The notes beneath the pieces were generated by a model. That model saw only the letters and a list, made by a program, of their open reading frames with translations. It did no database searches and was not told the DNA's origin. From the NCBI RefSeq assembly GCF_000515415.1, contig NZ_KI911783.1, positions 7,427,831 to 7,491,830 on the forward strand: a stretch of DNA of 64,000 nt. The letters run 5' to 3'. Of this stretch, positions 25,521-35,830 are shown piece by piece. Source of the DNA: Bradyrhizobium sp. WSM1417 (lineage in GTDB: Bacteria; Pseudomonadota; Alphaproteobacteria; Rhizobiales; Xanthobacteraceae). A program made the position numbers and the translations under genes. Position 1 is the first letter of the stretch. Each line of letters starts with the position of its first letter.

Positions 25521-26642
25521 CTAGAGCGTGGAAGGATGGAAACGGTCGATGCCGAGATCGCCGATGCGTGTCTGGGTGCCGCCATTGACAATCAGCTCCG
25601 CCATGACGGCACCCGCCCCGGGGCCGAGCTGGAAACCGTGCAGCGAGAAGCCGAACTGGTGATAGAGGCCCTTGTGCCGGCTGCTCGGTCCAAACACGGG
25701 CAGATCGTCCTTGGTCTTGGCCTCGATGCCGGCCCAGGCCCGCATGATCGTCGCGTCGCGCATGACCGGGAACAGCTCGAACACGGTGCGGGCGCTGGTC
25801 GCGAGGCTCTTCCAGTCCAGCACCGTCTCGTTTCGATCCTGATACGGCGTTGCCAGATGGCCGCCGCCGATCAGCACCGTGCCGTTCTTGAATTGCTTGA
25901 AGGACAGTTTGCGCCCCCGCAGGATCACGACCGGATCGATGAAATGCGGCACGCGCGAGGTGATCATCAGCATCGGCGCCACGGTCTCGACCGGAACGGG
26001 CTCACCGAGCGCGGCTGCAATGGTCCCGGCCCAGGCGCCGGCGGCGTTGACGAGCACCGGCGCGGCAAAGCTCTCGGCGCCGACATCGACACGCCAGAGG
26101 CCGTCGGTGTGCCGGATGTTCGTGGCCGCAATGCCCTCGCGCACGGTCGCACCGAGCTGCCCGGCCTTGCGCCGGAATGCCGTCGTCGCCTGCGCCGGAT
26201 TGGCCGCGCCGTCGCGGCGCGAGACCACGCCGCCGGGACAGGTCTCGGCGACCGCGGGCACGAGGCGCCGCAGCTCGGCCGCATCGATCAGCTCCTCGTG
26301 CGTAAAGCCGACCGCGTTGAGCTCGGCCACACGTGCGCGGCAGACCGCGAGTTCCTCCTCGTTCTCGGCGACGAGGACCTGGCCATAGCTCTCAAAGCTG
26401 CAATCGTCGTCGAGGAGATCGGTGATCTTCTCCCAAATTCCCATCGAGCGGATCGAAAGCGGGATTTCGGGGATGTGCCGCGCCAGCTGGCGCACGCCGC
26501 CTGCATTGACGCCGGAGGCGTGCCGGCCCGCATAGTCCTTCTCGATCAGCACCGGTTTCAGGCCGGCGAGACACAGATGCAGCGCAGTCGAGCACCCGTG
26601 GATGCCGCCGCCGACGACGATCGCATCCACGTTTTTCGTCAT
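25521..26642 (-). CDS. FAD-dependent oxidase subunit, DadA/glycine-oxidase type (beta subunit)
   Basis: 373 residues from ATG 26642, whose ATGA overlaps the stop of the alpha-subunit gene. A Rossmann FAD motif IVVGGGIHGCSTALHLCLAG opens the protein and the C-terminus has the DAO-fold GLYHQFGFSLHGFQLGPG. The fold is that of sarcosine, glycine and D-amino-acid oxidases. The frame continues much further upstream without a stop, but that part is antisense-like read-through of the alpha gene. With the alpha and (2Fe-2S) proteins it matches opine oxidase / hydrogen-cyanide-synthase / D-hydroxyproline dehydrogenase complexes. Confidence 0.9.
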   Translation of the reverse strand: MTKNVDAIVVGGGIHGCSTALHLCLAGLKPVLIEKDYAGRHASGVNAGGVRQLARHIPEIPLSIRSMGIWEKITDLLDDDCSFESYGQVLVAENEEELAVCRARVAELNAVGFTHEELIDAAELRRLVPAVAETCPGGVVSRRDGAANPAQATTAFRRKAGQLGATVREGIAATNIRHTDGLWRVDVGAESFAAPVLVNAAGAWAGTIAAALGEPVPVETVAPMLMITSRVPHFIDPVVILRGRKLSFKQFKNGTVLIGGGHLATPYQDRNETVLDWKSLATSARTVFELFPVMRDATIMRAWAGIEAKTKDDLPVFGPSSRHKGLYHQFGFSLHGFQLGPGAGAVMAELIVNGGTQTRIGDLGIDRFHPSTL

Positions 26643-28057
26643 CCGCGCACCACCGCCTTGATGTCGTCTTCGCTCTTCGGAACCGCGGCAAGCTCGGCGA
26701 GCGTGATCGGCTTGACCGGCGCGCGCAGCCGGTAATAGCCGATCTCCTGCGGGCTCTTGCCCCGCGCCTGCGCCATCAGCTCGGTGACGGTGAGGCCGCA
26801 GAGGCGGCCCTGGCACGGGCCCATGCCGGTGCGGCGATAGGCCTTGAGCTGGTTCGGCCCGGTCGCGCCGATCGCGACGGCGTCGAGAATATCCTTTGCG
26901 GTGACCTCCTCGCAGCGACAGACGATGGTGTCGCCCGCGGGAATGCGAAACTGCGGCGCCGGACGGAACAGCATGTCGAGGAAAACGCGGCCACGCTCGG
27001 CCTTGGCGAGATCGGCGCGGAGGCTCGCCATCGGCGCGAGTTTTGTGGCAGCCGCGGGCGCCAACGCCTCCACTGCCGCGCGCGCCGCGATGCGGCCGCG
27101 CACCACGGCTGCGTTCGCGCCGCCGATGCCGGCGCCGTCGCCGGCGATCGCAATACCGGCGACCGACGAATTGCCGCTGGCATCGAGCACCGGAGACCAG
27201 CACAACTGCAGATCATCCCAGCGATGCTCGATTCCGGCCGCCATCGCCAGATTGACGTTGGGCACGACGCCCTGGTGCAGCAGCAAGAGATCCGCAAGGA
27301 CGATCTCGCGCTTGCCGCCGGCGACATAGCTCACGTTCGCGAGCTGGCCGTCGCCAGAGGCCGCAAGCTCGCTGACACCTGAGACGACCTGCACCTTTGC
27401 CTTCACCTCGCGCATCATCGACAGGCCCTTGGCGAAATAGGGCGAGGTCAGGAAGGCAAAGGCGTGGGGGAGAGCCGCGAAATAGTTTCCGCGCTGCGTA
27501 GTGTCGAGAATGCGATCGATGCGGCCGCCGAGACGCAAAATCTGGGCGGCGAGCAGCCAGAGCAGCGGCCCCTGCCCCGCGATCACCGTGCGGCCATCCG
27601 GCACCAGGGCCGACGATTTCAACATGGTCTGCGCGGCGCCCGCGGTCATCACGCCCGGCAGCGTCCAGCCGGGAATCGGGAACGGTCGCTCCAGCGCGCC
27701 GGTCGCGAGGATCACGCGCTTGGCCTTGACGAACGCGGACGCGCCGCCGACCGAGACGGCGATGTCGAGGTTGCGATCGAGGCTCCAGACGGTGGCTCGG
27801 TGGATGACCTCGGCGTCGCTCGCGCGCAGTGCCTGCACGAGATCGGCGCCCACCCAATAGTCGGCGCCGAGCTGATCGCGCTCGGTCACCGGTGTCGAGG
27901 TGATGGCGCGGAACACCTGGCCGCCGGGCCCGACATTCTCGTCGAGCAGCAACGTCGACAGGCCGGCTTCGGCAGACGTCGCAGCGGCGGCGAGGCCGGC
28001 AGGCCCGGCCCCGATCACCACGACGTCGTATTCTTCGCGCTTGGGAGCCACGGTCAT
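26639..28057 (-). CDS. NAD(P)/FAD oxidoreductase subunit with BFD-like (2Fe-2S) domain (alpha subunit)
   Basis: 472 residues. N-terminal FAD motif VVVIGAGPAGLAAAATSAEAG, a second nucleotide-binding segment RTVIAGQGPLLWLLAAQ, and GIAIAGDGAGIGGANAAV near the end of the flavin domain. The C-terminal domain has Cys380-x-Cys382 and Cys415-x4-Cys420, the bacterioferritin-associated-ferredoxin pattern binding a 2Fe-2S centre. It is the alpha subunit of a multi-component amine/amino-acid dehydrogenase like OoxA or HcnB. It overlaps both neighbours by 4 bases, implying fixed subunit ratios. Substrate is unknown. Confidence 0.9.
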   Translation of the reverse strand: MTVAPKREEYDVVVIGAGPAGLAAAATSAEAGLSTLLLDENVGPGGQVFRAITSTPVTERDQLGADYWVGADLVQALRASDAEVIHRATVWSLDRNLDIAVSVGGASAFVKAKRVILATGALERPFPIPGWTLPGVMTAGAAQTMLKSSALVPDGRTVIAGQGPLLWLLAAQILRLGGRIDRILDTTQRGNYFAALPHAFAFLTSPYFAKGLSMMREVKAKVQVVSGVSELAASGDGQLANVSYVAGGKREIVLADLLLLHQGVVPNVNLAMAAGIEHRWDDLQLCWSPVLDASGNSSVAGIAIAGDGAGIGGANAAVVRGRIAARAAVEALAPAAATKLAPMASLRADLAKAERGRVFLDMLFRPAPQFRIPAGDTIVCRCEEVTAKDILDAVAIGATGPNQLKAYRRTGMGPCQGRLCGLTVTELMAQARGKSPQEIGYYRLRAPVKPITLAELAAVPKSEDDIKAVVRG

Positions 28058-28350
28058 TTCCCGATCTCCCGCTTGCCCTTCTGAATCTCGATCTGCATAC
28101 CCTCGGCGACGGGCACGAGGCAGCCCTGGCGGTTACCGACGCCATCGATGGTGACGAGGCAGTCGAAACACACGCCCATCATGCAATAGGGCAGACGCGG
28201 CGCGCCGCTCACCGCGGTCAAACGGCGTGCATCGCAGCTCGAGGCCAGCAGCGCCGCGGAGACGGTATCGCCCTGCCGCGCCGCAACGGCAACGCCATCG
28301 ACGAAGATCTGCACCGGCGGCCGCTTGTCCTGTTCGGATCGTTTGAACAT
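28054..28350 (-). CDS. (2Fe-2S) ferredoxin-like subunit (gamma subunit)
   Basis: 98 residues from ATG 28350; an upstream extension in the same frame is arginine-rich junk. The Cys pattern YCMMGVCFDC then RQGC is that of the small HcnA/sarcosine-oxidase-alpha-N-terminal ferredoxin module. It would relay electrons from the flavins of the complex to the respiratory chain. ATGA overlap with the alpha gene downstream; 19 bases from the second flavin oxidase upstream. Confidence 0.9.
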   Translation of the reverse strand: MFKRSEQDKRPPVQIFVDGVAVAARQGDTVSAALLASSCDARRLTAVSGAPRLPYCMMGVCFDCLVTIDGVGNRQGCLVPVAEGMQIEIQKGKREIGK

Positions 28351-28369
28351 CCTGGCTCCTTCAATATCC

Positions 28370-29506
28370 CTAGTAGCCGCTGTTGTTCGCAGCACCGGCG
28401 GCGCCAAAACGGCTGGCCGAGAACGCGCCGACCAGCTCCGGCTCGAGCGCGCCCTGCGCGACCATCCGCGCAATCTCGAAAGCGTGGTTGGAGGCGAGCG
28501 TCACGCCGGAATGGCAGCAGGCGACGAAGGCGCCGGGATGCGTTTCCGACTGGTCGTAGATCGGAAAGCCGTCCTGCGGCATGACGCGGATGCCGGCCCA
28601 GCTCCTGACCACGTTGAGCCGCGCGAGATGCGGAAACATGCGCTGGGCGCGATCGGTCATCACGGCGCTGATCGAGTGCTTCAGCGCGCGATCGTCGAGC
28701 TCGTCTTCCTTGCTGTCGCCGATCATCACCGTGCCCTCGTCGGTCTGGCGGATCGTGGTCAGCGGATGTGGCAGAAACGGCATGGTGCGTTCGGTCACCA
28801 CGATCTGGCCACGGGTCGGGCCCATCGGAACGGTGAGACCGACCATCGGCGCCAGGGTCTGGTTGGCATTGCCGGCGGCGAGCACGATCTTGGCGGCACG
28901 GAGCTCGCCCTGCGGCGTCGTCAGGCGGAATTCGCCGCCGCTCTTAGTGATCGCCGAGACCGGACGCTCCGGAAGATAATCGATGCCGAATGCCCTAAAG
29001 CCGGTGTGGAACGCACGAAACGTGCGCAGCGAATTGACGTGACCGTCGAGCGGACAATAACTGCCGCCCGAGACCTCGGGCCCGATCAGCGGCAGCGCCT
29101 TCTTCACCTCGGACGCCGGCAGCATCTCCATCTTGTAGTCGGCGGCGCCTGTCTGGTTGTGCATGCGCTTGACCAGCTCGCTGCGCTGGCCGAACTCGTC
29201 TTCGCCGAGCGTGAGATGAAAGCCGCCATTCTGCTGAAGAGAGACGTCGAGATCAGTCTGTTGCTTCAACTCCGCGGCGAGCCTGCTCCACGCTTGTGAC
29301 GCCTGCACGGTCCAGACGGTATAGGCCGGCATGCCGAGGCCCTTGCTCTGCACCCAGACCAGCGCAAAGTTGGCACGCGAGGCACGCTTGGTGATGTCGC
29401 CTTCGTCGAGCACGGCGACGCGCTTGCCGAGTCGGCCGAGGCCCCAGGCGATGGCGGAGCCGAGCAATCCGCCGCCGACGACGGCGACGTCGTAATCTGT
29501 TCGCAT
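28370..29506 (-). CDS. second FAD-dependent oxidoreductase, DadA/ThiO-like
   Basis: 378 residues with VAVVGGGLLGSAIAWGLGRL at the N-terminus and the DAO-fold C-terminus WAGIRVMPQDGFPIYDQS plus FVACCHSGVTLASNHAFEIA. It is related to the 26.6-kb subunit but distinct, so the operon encodes two DAO-type flavoproteins. One may act alone as an oxidase while the other works in the heterotrimer, or they may act on successive substrates (inference). It is 8 bases after the permease gene. Confidence 0.9.
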   Translation of the reverse strand: MRTDYDVAVVGGGLLGSAIAWGLGRLGKRVAVLDEGDITKRASRANFALVWVQSKGLGMPAYTVWTVQASQAWSRLAAELKQQTDLDVSLQQNGGFHLTLGEDEFGQRSELVKRMHNQTGAADYKMEMLPASEVKKALPLIGPEVSGGSYCPLDGHVNSLRTFRAFHTGFRAFGIDYLPERPVSAITKSGGEFRLTTPQGELRAAKIVLAAGNANQTLAPMVGLTVPMGPTRGQIVVTERTMPFLPHPLTTIRQTDEGTVMIGDSKEDELDDRALKHSISAVMTDRAQRMFPHLARLNVVRSWAGIRVMPQDGFPIYDQSETHPGAFVACCHSGVTLASNHAFEIARMVAQGALEPELVGAFSASRFGAAGAANNSGY

Positions 29507-29514
29507 GGATTCTC

Positions 29515-30321
29515 CTATCGCCCTGTATCGCCCTTGCCGGCGAGCACACGGTCGAGCCCGTAGAAGCGGTCGAGCAGAATGAGGGCGGTCATGGTGATCG
29601 CGATCACGCAGGCCGAAACCGACGTCACCAGCGGATCGATATTATCCTGGATGTACAGAAACATGCGCACCGGCAGTGTCTCGGTGCCGGGTGCCGCGAG
29701 GAAGACGGTCATGGTGAGATCGTCGAAGGACTGGATGAAGGCGAGCGCCCAGCCGCTGATGACCCCGGGCAGGATCAGCGGCAGCGTCACGCGGCGGAAC
29801 AACGTCCAGCCGCCGGCGCCGAGCGAGATCGCCGCCATCTCGACCGAGAGGTCCATGCCGGTCGCCGCCGCCAGCGTCAGCCGCAACGCGAACGGAAACA
29901 CGATGATGACATGCGCAATGATCAGCGCGGCGAAGCTGCCGCCGAGGCCGGCCGACGTGAAGAAGCGCAGGAACGCGATACCGAGCACGACATGCGGGAT
30001 CATCAGCGGCGACAGGAACAGCGCCGCCAGTGCGTCTCGACCGCGGAACCGATAGCGCGCGATCGCGAGCGCCGCGGGCACGGCGAACAGCAGCGCCACG
30101 AAGGAGGACAGTGCGCCGAGGCCAAGGCTGACCCAGAAAGCGTGGACGAATTCGGGATAGTTGGCGATCGCCCTGAACCAACGCAGCGAAAAGCCGTTTG
30201 TCGGCAGCGACAAGAAGCCTTCAGGCGTGAACGCGACGAGGCAGACGACGAGGATCGGCGCCACCATGACGATGACGAAGATGGTGTGGAAGATCAGCGC
30301 CAGCGGCCCGTTCCGGCTCAT
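29515..30321 (-). CDS. ABC transporter permease, PotC-like
   Basis: 268 residues, six membrane helices, with the inner-membrane EAA loop as AISLGAGGWTLFRRVTLPLI. It begins LIFHTIFVIVMVAPILVV. Class: spermidine/putrescine/opine-type binding-protein-dependent permeases. ATGA overlap with the first permease. It imports the substrate for the oxidases downstream. Confidence 0.92.
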   Translation of the reverse strand: MSRNGPLALIFHTIFVIVMVAPILVVCLVAFTPEGFLSLPTNGFSLRWFRAIANYPEFVHAFWVSLGLGALSSFVALLFAVPAALAIARYRFRGRDALAALFLSPLMIPHVVLGIAFLRFFTSAGLGGSFAALIIAHVIIVFPFALRLTLAAATGMDLSVEMAAISLGAGGWTLFRRVTLPLILPGVISGWALAFIQSFDDLTMTVFLAAPGTETLPVRMFLYIQDNIDPLVTSVSACVIAITMTALILLDRFYGLDRVLAGKGDTGR

Positions 30322-31189
30322 CGGAACACCTCCGCGTAACGGCGCTCGATCAGTGTGTTGCTGCCGACGACGATCAAGACCAGCGCGGCCAGCAGCAGCG
30401 TGGCGACCGCCGCACCCAGCGGCCAGTTCAGCGTATTGAGGAACTCGTCATAGGCGAGCGTCGCCGCGACCTTGAGTCGGCGGCCGCCAATGATGGCGGG
30501 CGTCGCAAACGCACTGGCCGAGAGCGAGAACACGATGATCGCCCCTGACAGCACACCCGGCATGATCTGCGGCATGATGATGCGGCGGATGATGGTCACG
30601 GGGCCGGCGCCGAGCGACATCGCGGCATTCTCGATCTGCGGATCGAGCCGCTGCAGCGCCGCCCACACCGACAGCACCATGAACGGCATCATCACGTGCG
30701 CAAGCGCGACCACCATCCCGGTTTCGGTGAACATGAAGGGGATGGGCGCGCGGATCAACCCGGCCGACATCAACAGCTTGTTGACCAGCCCGTTGTTGCC
30801 GCCGAACAGCAACGCCCAGCCGAGCGTCCGCGCCACCACGGAAATCAACAGCGGCCCCAGGATAACCAGCAGGAAAACGCTCTTCCAGCGTCCGCCCATG
30901 CGGTTGAGGATGTAGGCTTCGGGCGCACCGAGCACGGCCGTGAGCAGCGTGGTCAGGATCGCGATGCGAAACGTCCGCCCGAACATCTCGGCGTAATAGG
31001 GATCGGTTACGATCTCGTGCCAGTTCTTGAGGATGAAGACCGGCTCGATGCCCTTGTACTGGCCCCAATCGTGGAACGACAGCATCACGGTCATTGCCAG
31101 CGGAATCAGGAGCACGCCGACGAACAGCATCAAAGCGGGCGCGGTCAGCGCGCAGGGCGTGCGTGCGTTTCGTTCCTCGGCGGAAGCGC

Positions 31190-31193
<4 letters not shown>
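30318..31193 (-). CDS. ABC transporter permease, PotB-like
   Basis: 291 residues, six helices, EAA loop AMSLGAGPVTIIRRIIMPQI. The N-terminus LMLFVGVLLIPLAMTVMLSF is typical of PotB-type subunits with a large first periplasmic loop. Overlaps both the ATPase and the second permease genes by 4 bases. It forms the heterodimeric channel with the next protein. Confidence 0.92.
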
Positions 31194-32227
<1,034 letters not shown>

Positions 32228-32247
32228 ACTGTCTCCGGTATGACCGA

Positions 32248-33282
32248 TCAGCGTTCGACCTCGCGATTCCAGCGCTTGGTCCATTCCTCGCGCTTCTCGT
32301 TGATGACAGTCCAGTCCGGATTATAGAGCTTTGCCGCGCGCTCGCCGATCGGCGCCATCTTGCCGAGCTCGGGCGGGATCACCAGCGATTTCAGCACCGG
32401 GCCGTAGCCGTAGTCCTTCAGCATCACGAGCTGGATCTTGGGTTCGAGCAGCATCTTGACGAAGCTGGACGCAAGCGGCGAGGCGTTCGGCTTGGTGATC
32501 GGACAGGCGGTGGTCAGCAGCGTCGCGGCGCCTTCCTTCGGGTAGACGAAGTCGACGGGGAAACCGGTATTGGCAAAGCTCTGCACGCGGCCCGTGCCCC
32601 ACACTGCGATCACGGCTTGGCCGGACTGGAACAGTTCGGTCATCTTGCCCGGCGACGGCTCGTAGGCGAGCACGTTCGGATTGATCTGCTCCTTGAAGAT
32701 CTTGAAGCCGGAATCGACATTGGTCTCGCCGCCGCCATTCATCTTCGACAGCATCACTAGCGCTTCGAGGCCATAGGTGTTGTTGATCGGCGGGATCACG
32801 AGCTGCTTGGCGTATTTCGTGTCCTTCAAATCGTTCCAGGAGGTCGGCGGCGCCCAGCCTTTTTCGGCAAACACCTTGGTGTTGTACATCAGACCGGTGG
32901 CGACGATGCCGATCGCGACCGCACGATCATCCTTGAAGCGCGCGGTGTCGTAGAGATCGGCCGGCAGTCCCTCGAGCTTGCCGCAGAAGCCGAGTTGGAT
33001 CGCCTGGTACATCGGACCGTCGTCGACGATGGCGACATCGATCTGCTGGTTGCCCTTCTGCGCCTGGAGCTTTGCCAGCGTGTCGGTGGAGTTGCCGGCG
33101 ACGTACTCGACCTTGACGCCGTTCTCCTTCTCGAAGGTCGGGATCACCTCGTCGCGGATGGTCTTCTCGAACGAGCCGCCATAGCCGGCGACATAGAGCG
33201 TCTTTTGCTGGGCGGTGGCGACCGACGGGGCGGCGATGAGGGCCGCGATGCTGACCGCTGTCAGAAGGCGAAGAGTCTTCAT
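32248..33282 (-). CDS. ABC transporter substrate-binding protein, PotD/opine-type
   Basis: 344 residues from ATG 33282, with signal peptide LLTAVSIAALIAAPSVATAQ. The extracellular solute-binding family-1 fold is clear: TLYVAGYGGSFEKTIRDEV, VDVAIVDDGPMYQA-like segment, and GQAVIAVWGTGRVQSF. First gene of the operon 33.3-25.2 kb, so it determines specificity for the imported compound. An upstream in-frame extension is rejected because it lacks an export signal. LysR lies divergently 258 bases away. Confidence 0.92.
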   Translation of the reverse strand: MKTLRLLTAVSIAALIAAPSVATAQQKTLYVAGYGGSFEKTIRDEVIPTFEKENGVKVEYVAGNSTDTLAKLQAQKGNQQIDVAIVDDGPMYQAIQLGFCGKLEGLPADLYDTARFKDDRAVAIGIVATGLMYNTKVFAEKGWAPPTSWNDLKDTKYAKQLVIPPINNTYGLEALVMLSKMNGGGETNVDSGFKIFKEQINPNVLAYEPSPGKMTELFQSGQAVIAVWGTGRVQSFANTGFPVDFVYPKEGAATLLTTACPITKPNASPLASSFVKMLLEPKIQLVMLKDYGYGPVLKSLVIPPELGKMAPIGERAAKLYNPDWTVINEKREEWTKRWNREVER

Positions 33283-33540
33283 GTGGTCCAATCTCCATAC
33301 CGGATGAGGTGACGTGCCGACGAGTCGCGTTGGCTGAACCTTCCGCATTTCCTTCCGCGCAAATCCCTCTCCGACAGGGCTCCGGCCCCTGCGCAGCAGA
33401 TTTTGGCGCGATCCGGAGGTTCGAACCCCTCCAATCTGCCGAAAAAGCGGGCCGTCTCCAGCTCTGATGAAAAAGATCGCAAACTCCGGCTTCCATCGTC
33501 CAATGAATAATGGCAGCTTCTGCATGCCTAAATGTTATGA

Positions 33541-34467
33541 ATGGAATTCGGGATGGCGCGGATCAATTCGCGGCAGGTGGAAGCCTTCCGGGCGACGATG
33601 CTGACCGGCAGCGTGACGGAGGCGGCGGCGCTGATGAAAGTGACGCAGCCGGCGGTCTCCCGGTTGCTGCGCGACCTCCAGGCGCTGCTGAAGATGGAGC
33701 TGTTCGAACGGCGCGGCACCGGCCTGGTGCCGACCGCTGCGGCCATGGCGCTCTACACCGAAGTCGAGCGCTCTTTCGTCGGCCTCGAACGCATCACCGC
33801 GGCAGCCGAGGAAATCCGGGGCCGCCGCACCGGCTCACTGCGGATCGCGGCACTTCCAGCATTGTCGAATGGCTATCTGCCGCGGCTCACCGGGCACTTC
33901 CTGAAGGAGCGGCCGAACCTCAACCTCGCTTTCTTCGGCGTGATCTCGCCGATCGTGGTCGATTGGGTGCTGAACAACCAATGCGACGTCGGCTTTGCCG
34001 AGGTGCCGATCGCGCATTCCGGCTTGCCCAGTCAGAAGCTGCCGGCGCCGGCGCGTGTGGCTGTACTGCCGACGGGTCATCGCCTCGCGGAAAAGGAAGT
34101 TTTGGAGCCGCACGACTTCGAGGGCGAGACCTTCATCTCGTTGTCGGCGGGCTCGTCGAGCCGCCATCTCGTCGACCAGGTCTTCCATCGCCACGACGTC
34201 CGCCGCGTGCTCAGGGTCGAGACCACGCTGTCGGAGATCATGTGCGGCATGGTGTCGTCAGGACTTGGCGTCGCGATCTGCGATCCCTTCACCGCCCAGG
34301 AATTTTCCACCCGCGGCGTCGTCGTGCGCCGCTTCCTGCCTCGCATCGACTTCGAATTCTCGGCGGTCTTTCCAGCGCAGCGCAGCCCCTCGCCGGTGGC
34401 GCTCGATCTGGTCGAGACCATGCGCAAGTCGCTCGCCGAATTCGACGAGCCAACCCTCAGCCGTTAA
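33541..34467 (+). CDS. LysR family transcriptional regulator, likely controller of the 25-33 kb operon
   Basis: 308 residues. Helix-turn-helix at residues 19-40 (LTGSVTEAAALMKVTQPAVS), then a periplasmic-binding-like sensor domain with GSLRIAALPALSNGYLPRL. GGAATTC near 33543 could serve the second ATG at 33553 (MARINSRQVE) better than the first. It is divergent from the binding-protein gene, the classic arrangement for activation by an imported ligand. Its 3' end overlaps the convergent amidohydrolase gene by 11 bases. Confidence 0.92.
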   Translation: MEFGMARINSRQVEAFRATMLTGSVTEAAALMKVTQPAVSRLLRDLQALLKMELFERRGTGLVPTAAAMALYTEVERSFVGLERITAAAEEIRGRRTGSLRIAALPALSNGYLPRLTGHFLKERPNLNLAFFGVISPIVVDWVLNNQCDVGFAEVPIAHSGLPSQKLPAPARVAVLPTGHRLAEKEVLEPHDFEGETFISLSAGSSSRHLVDQVFHRHDVRRVLRVETTLSEIMCGMVSSGLGVAICDPFTAQEFSTRGVVVRRFLPRIDFEFSAVFPAQRSPSPVALDLVETMRKSLAEFDEPTLSR

Positions 34468-35830
34468 ACGCTGCCTGCGCTTCCGGCAGGTCCCAGATCT
34501 TGCCGATCGCAGCGGTGCCGGCAGCTGTGATCGCCGCCTCGTCAGCGCCGAGATAACGGCCGGCATCGACCAGCATGCGGCCGTCGACCATGACCTGATC
34601 GATATTGGCGCGATTGGCGAGCGCGATCAGCGCGCGGCGGGGGTCAAACAGCGGCTGAAGATGCGGATGGGTGAGATCGACGATGGTGAGGTCGGCGGTC
34701 GCGCCCGGCTCGATCCGGCCGAGATCGGGCCGCTTGATGACATCGGCGGCGATTGCCGTGTTCGCCTCGATCAATTCGGGCGCGTTCGCGACGTCAGCCC
34801 GCGCCGAGGTGACCTTGGAGATCAGCGACGCCGCATTGAGCTCGCCGAGCAGGTCCATGTTGTAGCCGTCGGTGCCGACCACGGTGCGAACGCCATGCTC
34901 TGCAAACCGGCTGAACGCGGCGGTGACGCCGGCGCGCGCGAACACGCGCGGGCAGTTGAGAACCGTCATGCCGCGCGCGGCCATCAGCTTGAGATCGTCG
35001 TCGGTGCTGAACATGCAGTGCGCCGCCATCAGATCGGGCGTCAGCAGGCCGAGCCAGTCGAGATATTGCGCCGGCGTGCGGCCGCCATAGCGCTTGCCGA
35101 TGGTTTCGACCTCGGCGCGGCTCTGCGCCATATGCGTCGTGATGGGCACCCCAAGCTCGCGCGCCCGCGCGGCGCATGCCTTGAGCAGATCGGGGCCGCA
35201 GGTGTCGGTAGCATGCGGACTCATCGCCAAGCTGATGCGACCGTCGCCACGATTATTCCAGCGCTGGTAGAGCGCATCCCAGGTCGCCATGTCGGCGGTG
35301 CCATCATCGCCCGCATAATGGACCACGCCGTCGGGGCCGGCCTTGGCGTCGGAGGTGGAGAAGAGGTAGGGCGCGCCGTAGAAACGGATGCCCATCTCCT
35401 CGGCGGCGTCGAACATCTCCGGGATGGAATTGCGGAACGGCTCCATCACCGTGGTGGCGCCTCCCTTCAGGAGTTGAAGAATGCCGAGCCGCGCGACCGC
35501 CATGCGCTCTTCCGCCGACAAGATATCTGCACCGCGCTTGGTCAGCGGCAAGAGCACCGTGTAGACGATGCTCTGGTTGTTCTTGCGGCCATTGCCGTCC
35601 TCGGTGTGGCTGCGCGCCACCGCTTCCGAGAAGCAGTGATTGTGCAGGTTCAACAGGCCCGGCAGCACGAACCGGCCGGGACGGTCATGCACCTCGTCCG
35701 CGCGCGGCTTGTCGCGCGTGACCGCGGCGATTGTCTTGCCTTCGACCAGAACCCAATGGTCGCGCAACACATCCTGCGCGCCGTCCTTGCGAGACAGCAC
35801 ATAGCTGCCGAAAATTGCTGAGGTGCTCAT
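34457..35830 (-). CDS. amidohydrolase, cytosine/8-oxoguanine deaminase-chlorohydrolase clade
   Basis: 457 residues from ATG 35830, overlapping the previous gene by 4 bases. Metal-binding motifs of the TRZ/ATZ amidohydrolases: LLNLHNHCFSEA after the first strand, TTHMAQSRAEVE, AAHCMFSTDDD and the metal/catalytic Asp in VVGTDGYNMDLLGE. The C-terminal MVDGRMLVDAG is the usual small beta-sandwich. These cytoplasmic enzymes deaminate or dechlorinate N-heterocycles. It ends the 43-34 kb operon. Substrate cannot be fixed by eye; the 20-residue insert after SHTEDGN is unusual. Confidence 0.88.
   Translation of the reverse strand: MSTSAIFGSYVLSRKDGAQDVLRDHWVLVEGKTIAAVTRDKPRADEVHDRPGRFVLPGLLNLHNHCFSEAVARSHTEDGNGRKNNQSIVYTVLLPLTKRGADILSAEERMAVARLGILQLLKGGATTVMEPFRNSIPEMFDAAEEMGIRFYGAPYLFSTSDAKAGPDGVVHYAGDDGTADMATWDALYQRWNNRGDGRISLAMSPHATDTCGPDLLKACAARARELGVPITTHMAQSRAEVETIGKRYGGRTPAQYLDWLGLLTPDLMAAHCMFSTDDDLKLMAARGMTVLNCPRVFARAGVTAAFSRFAEHGVRTVVGTDGYNMDLLGELNAASLISKVTSARADVANAPELIEANTAIAADVIKRPDLGRIEPGATADLTIVDLTHPHLQPLFDPRRALIALANRANIDQVMVDGRMLVDAGRYLGADEAAITAAGTAAIGKIWDLPEAQAAFNG

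Noticed and set aside
26643..27203. N-terminal extension of the FAD subunit frame
   Set aside because: It is out-of-frame reading of the alpha-subunit gene; the FAD motif starts right after the ATG at 26642.
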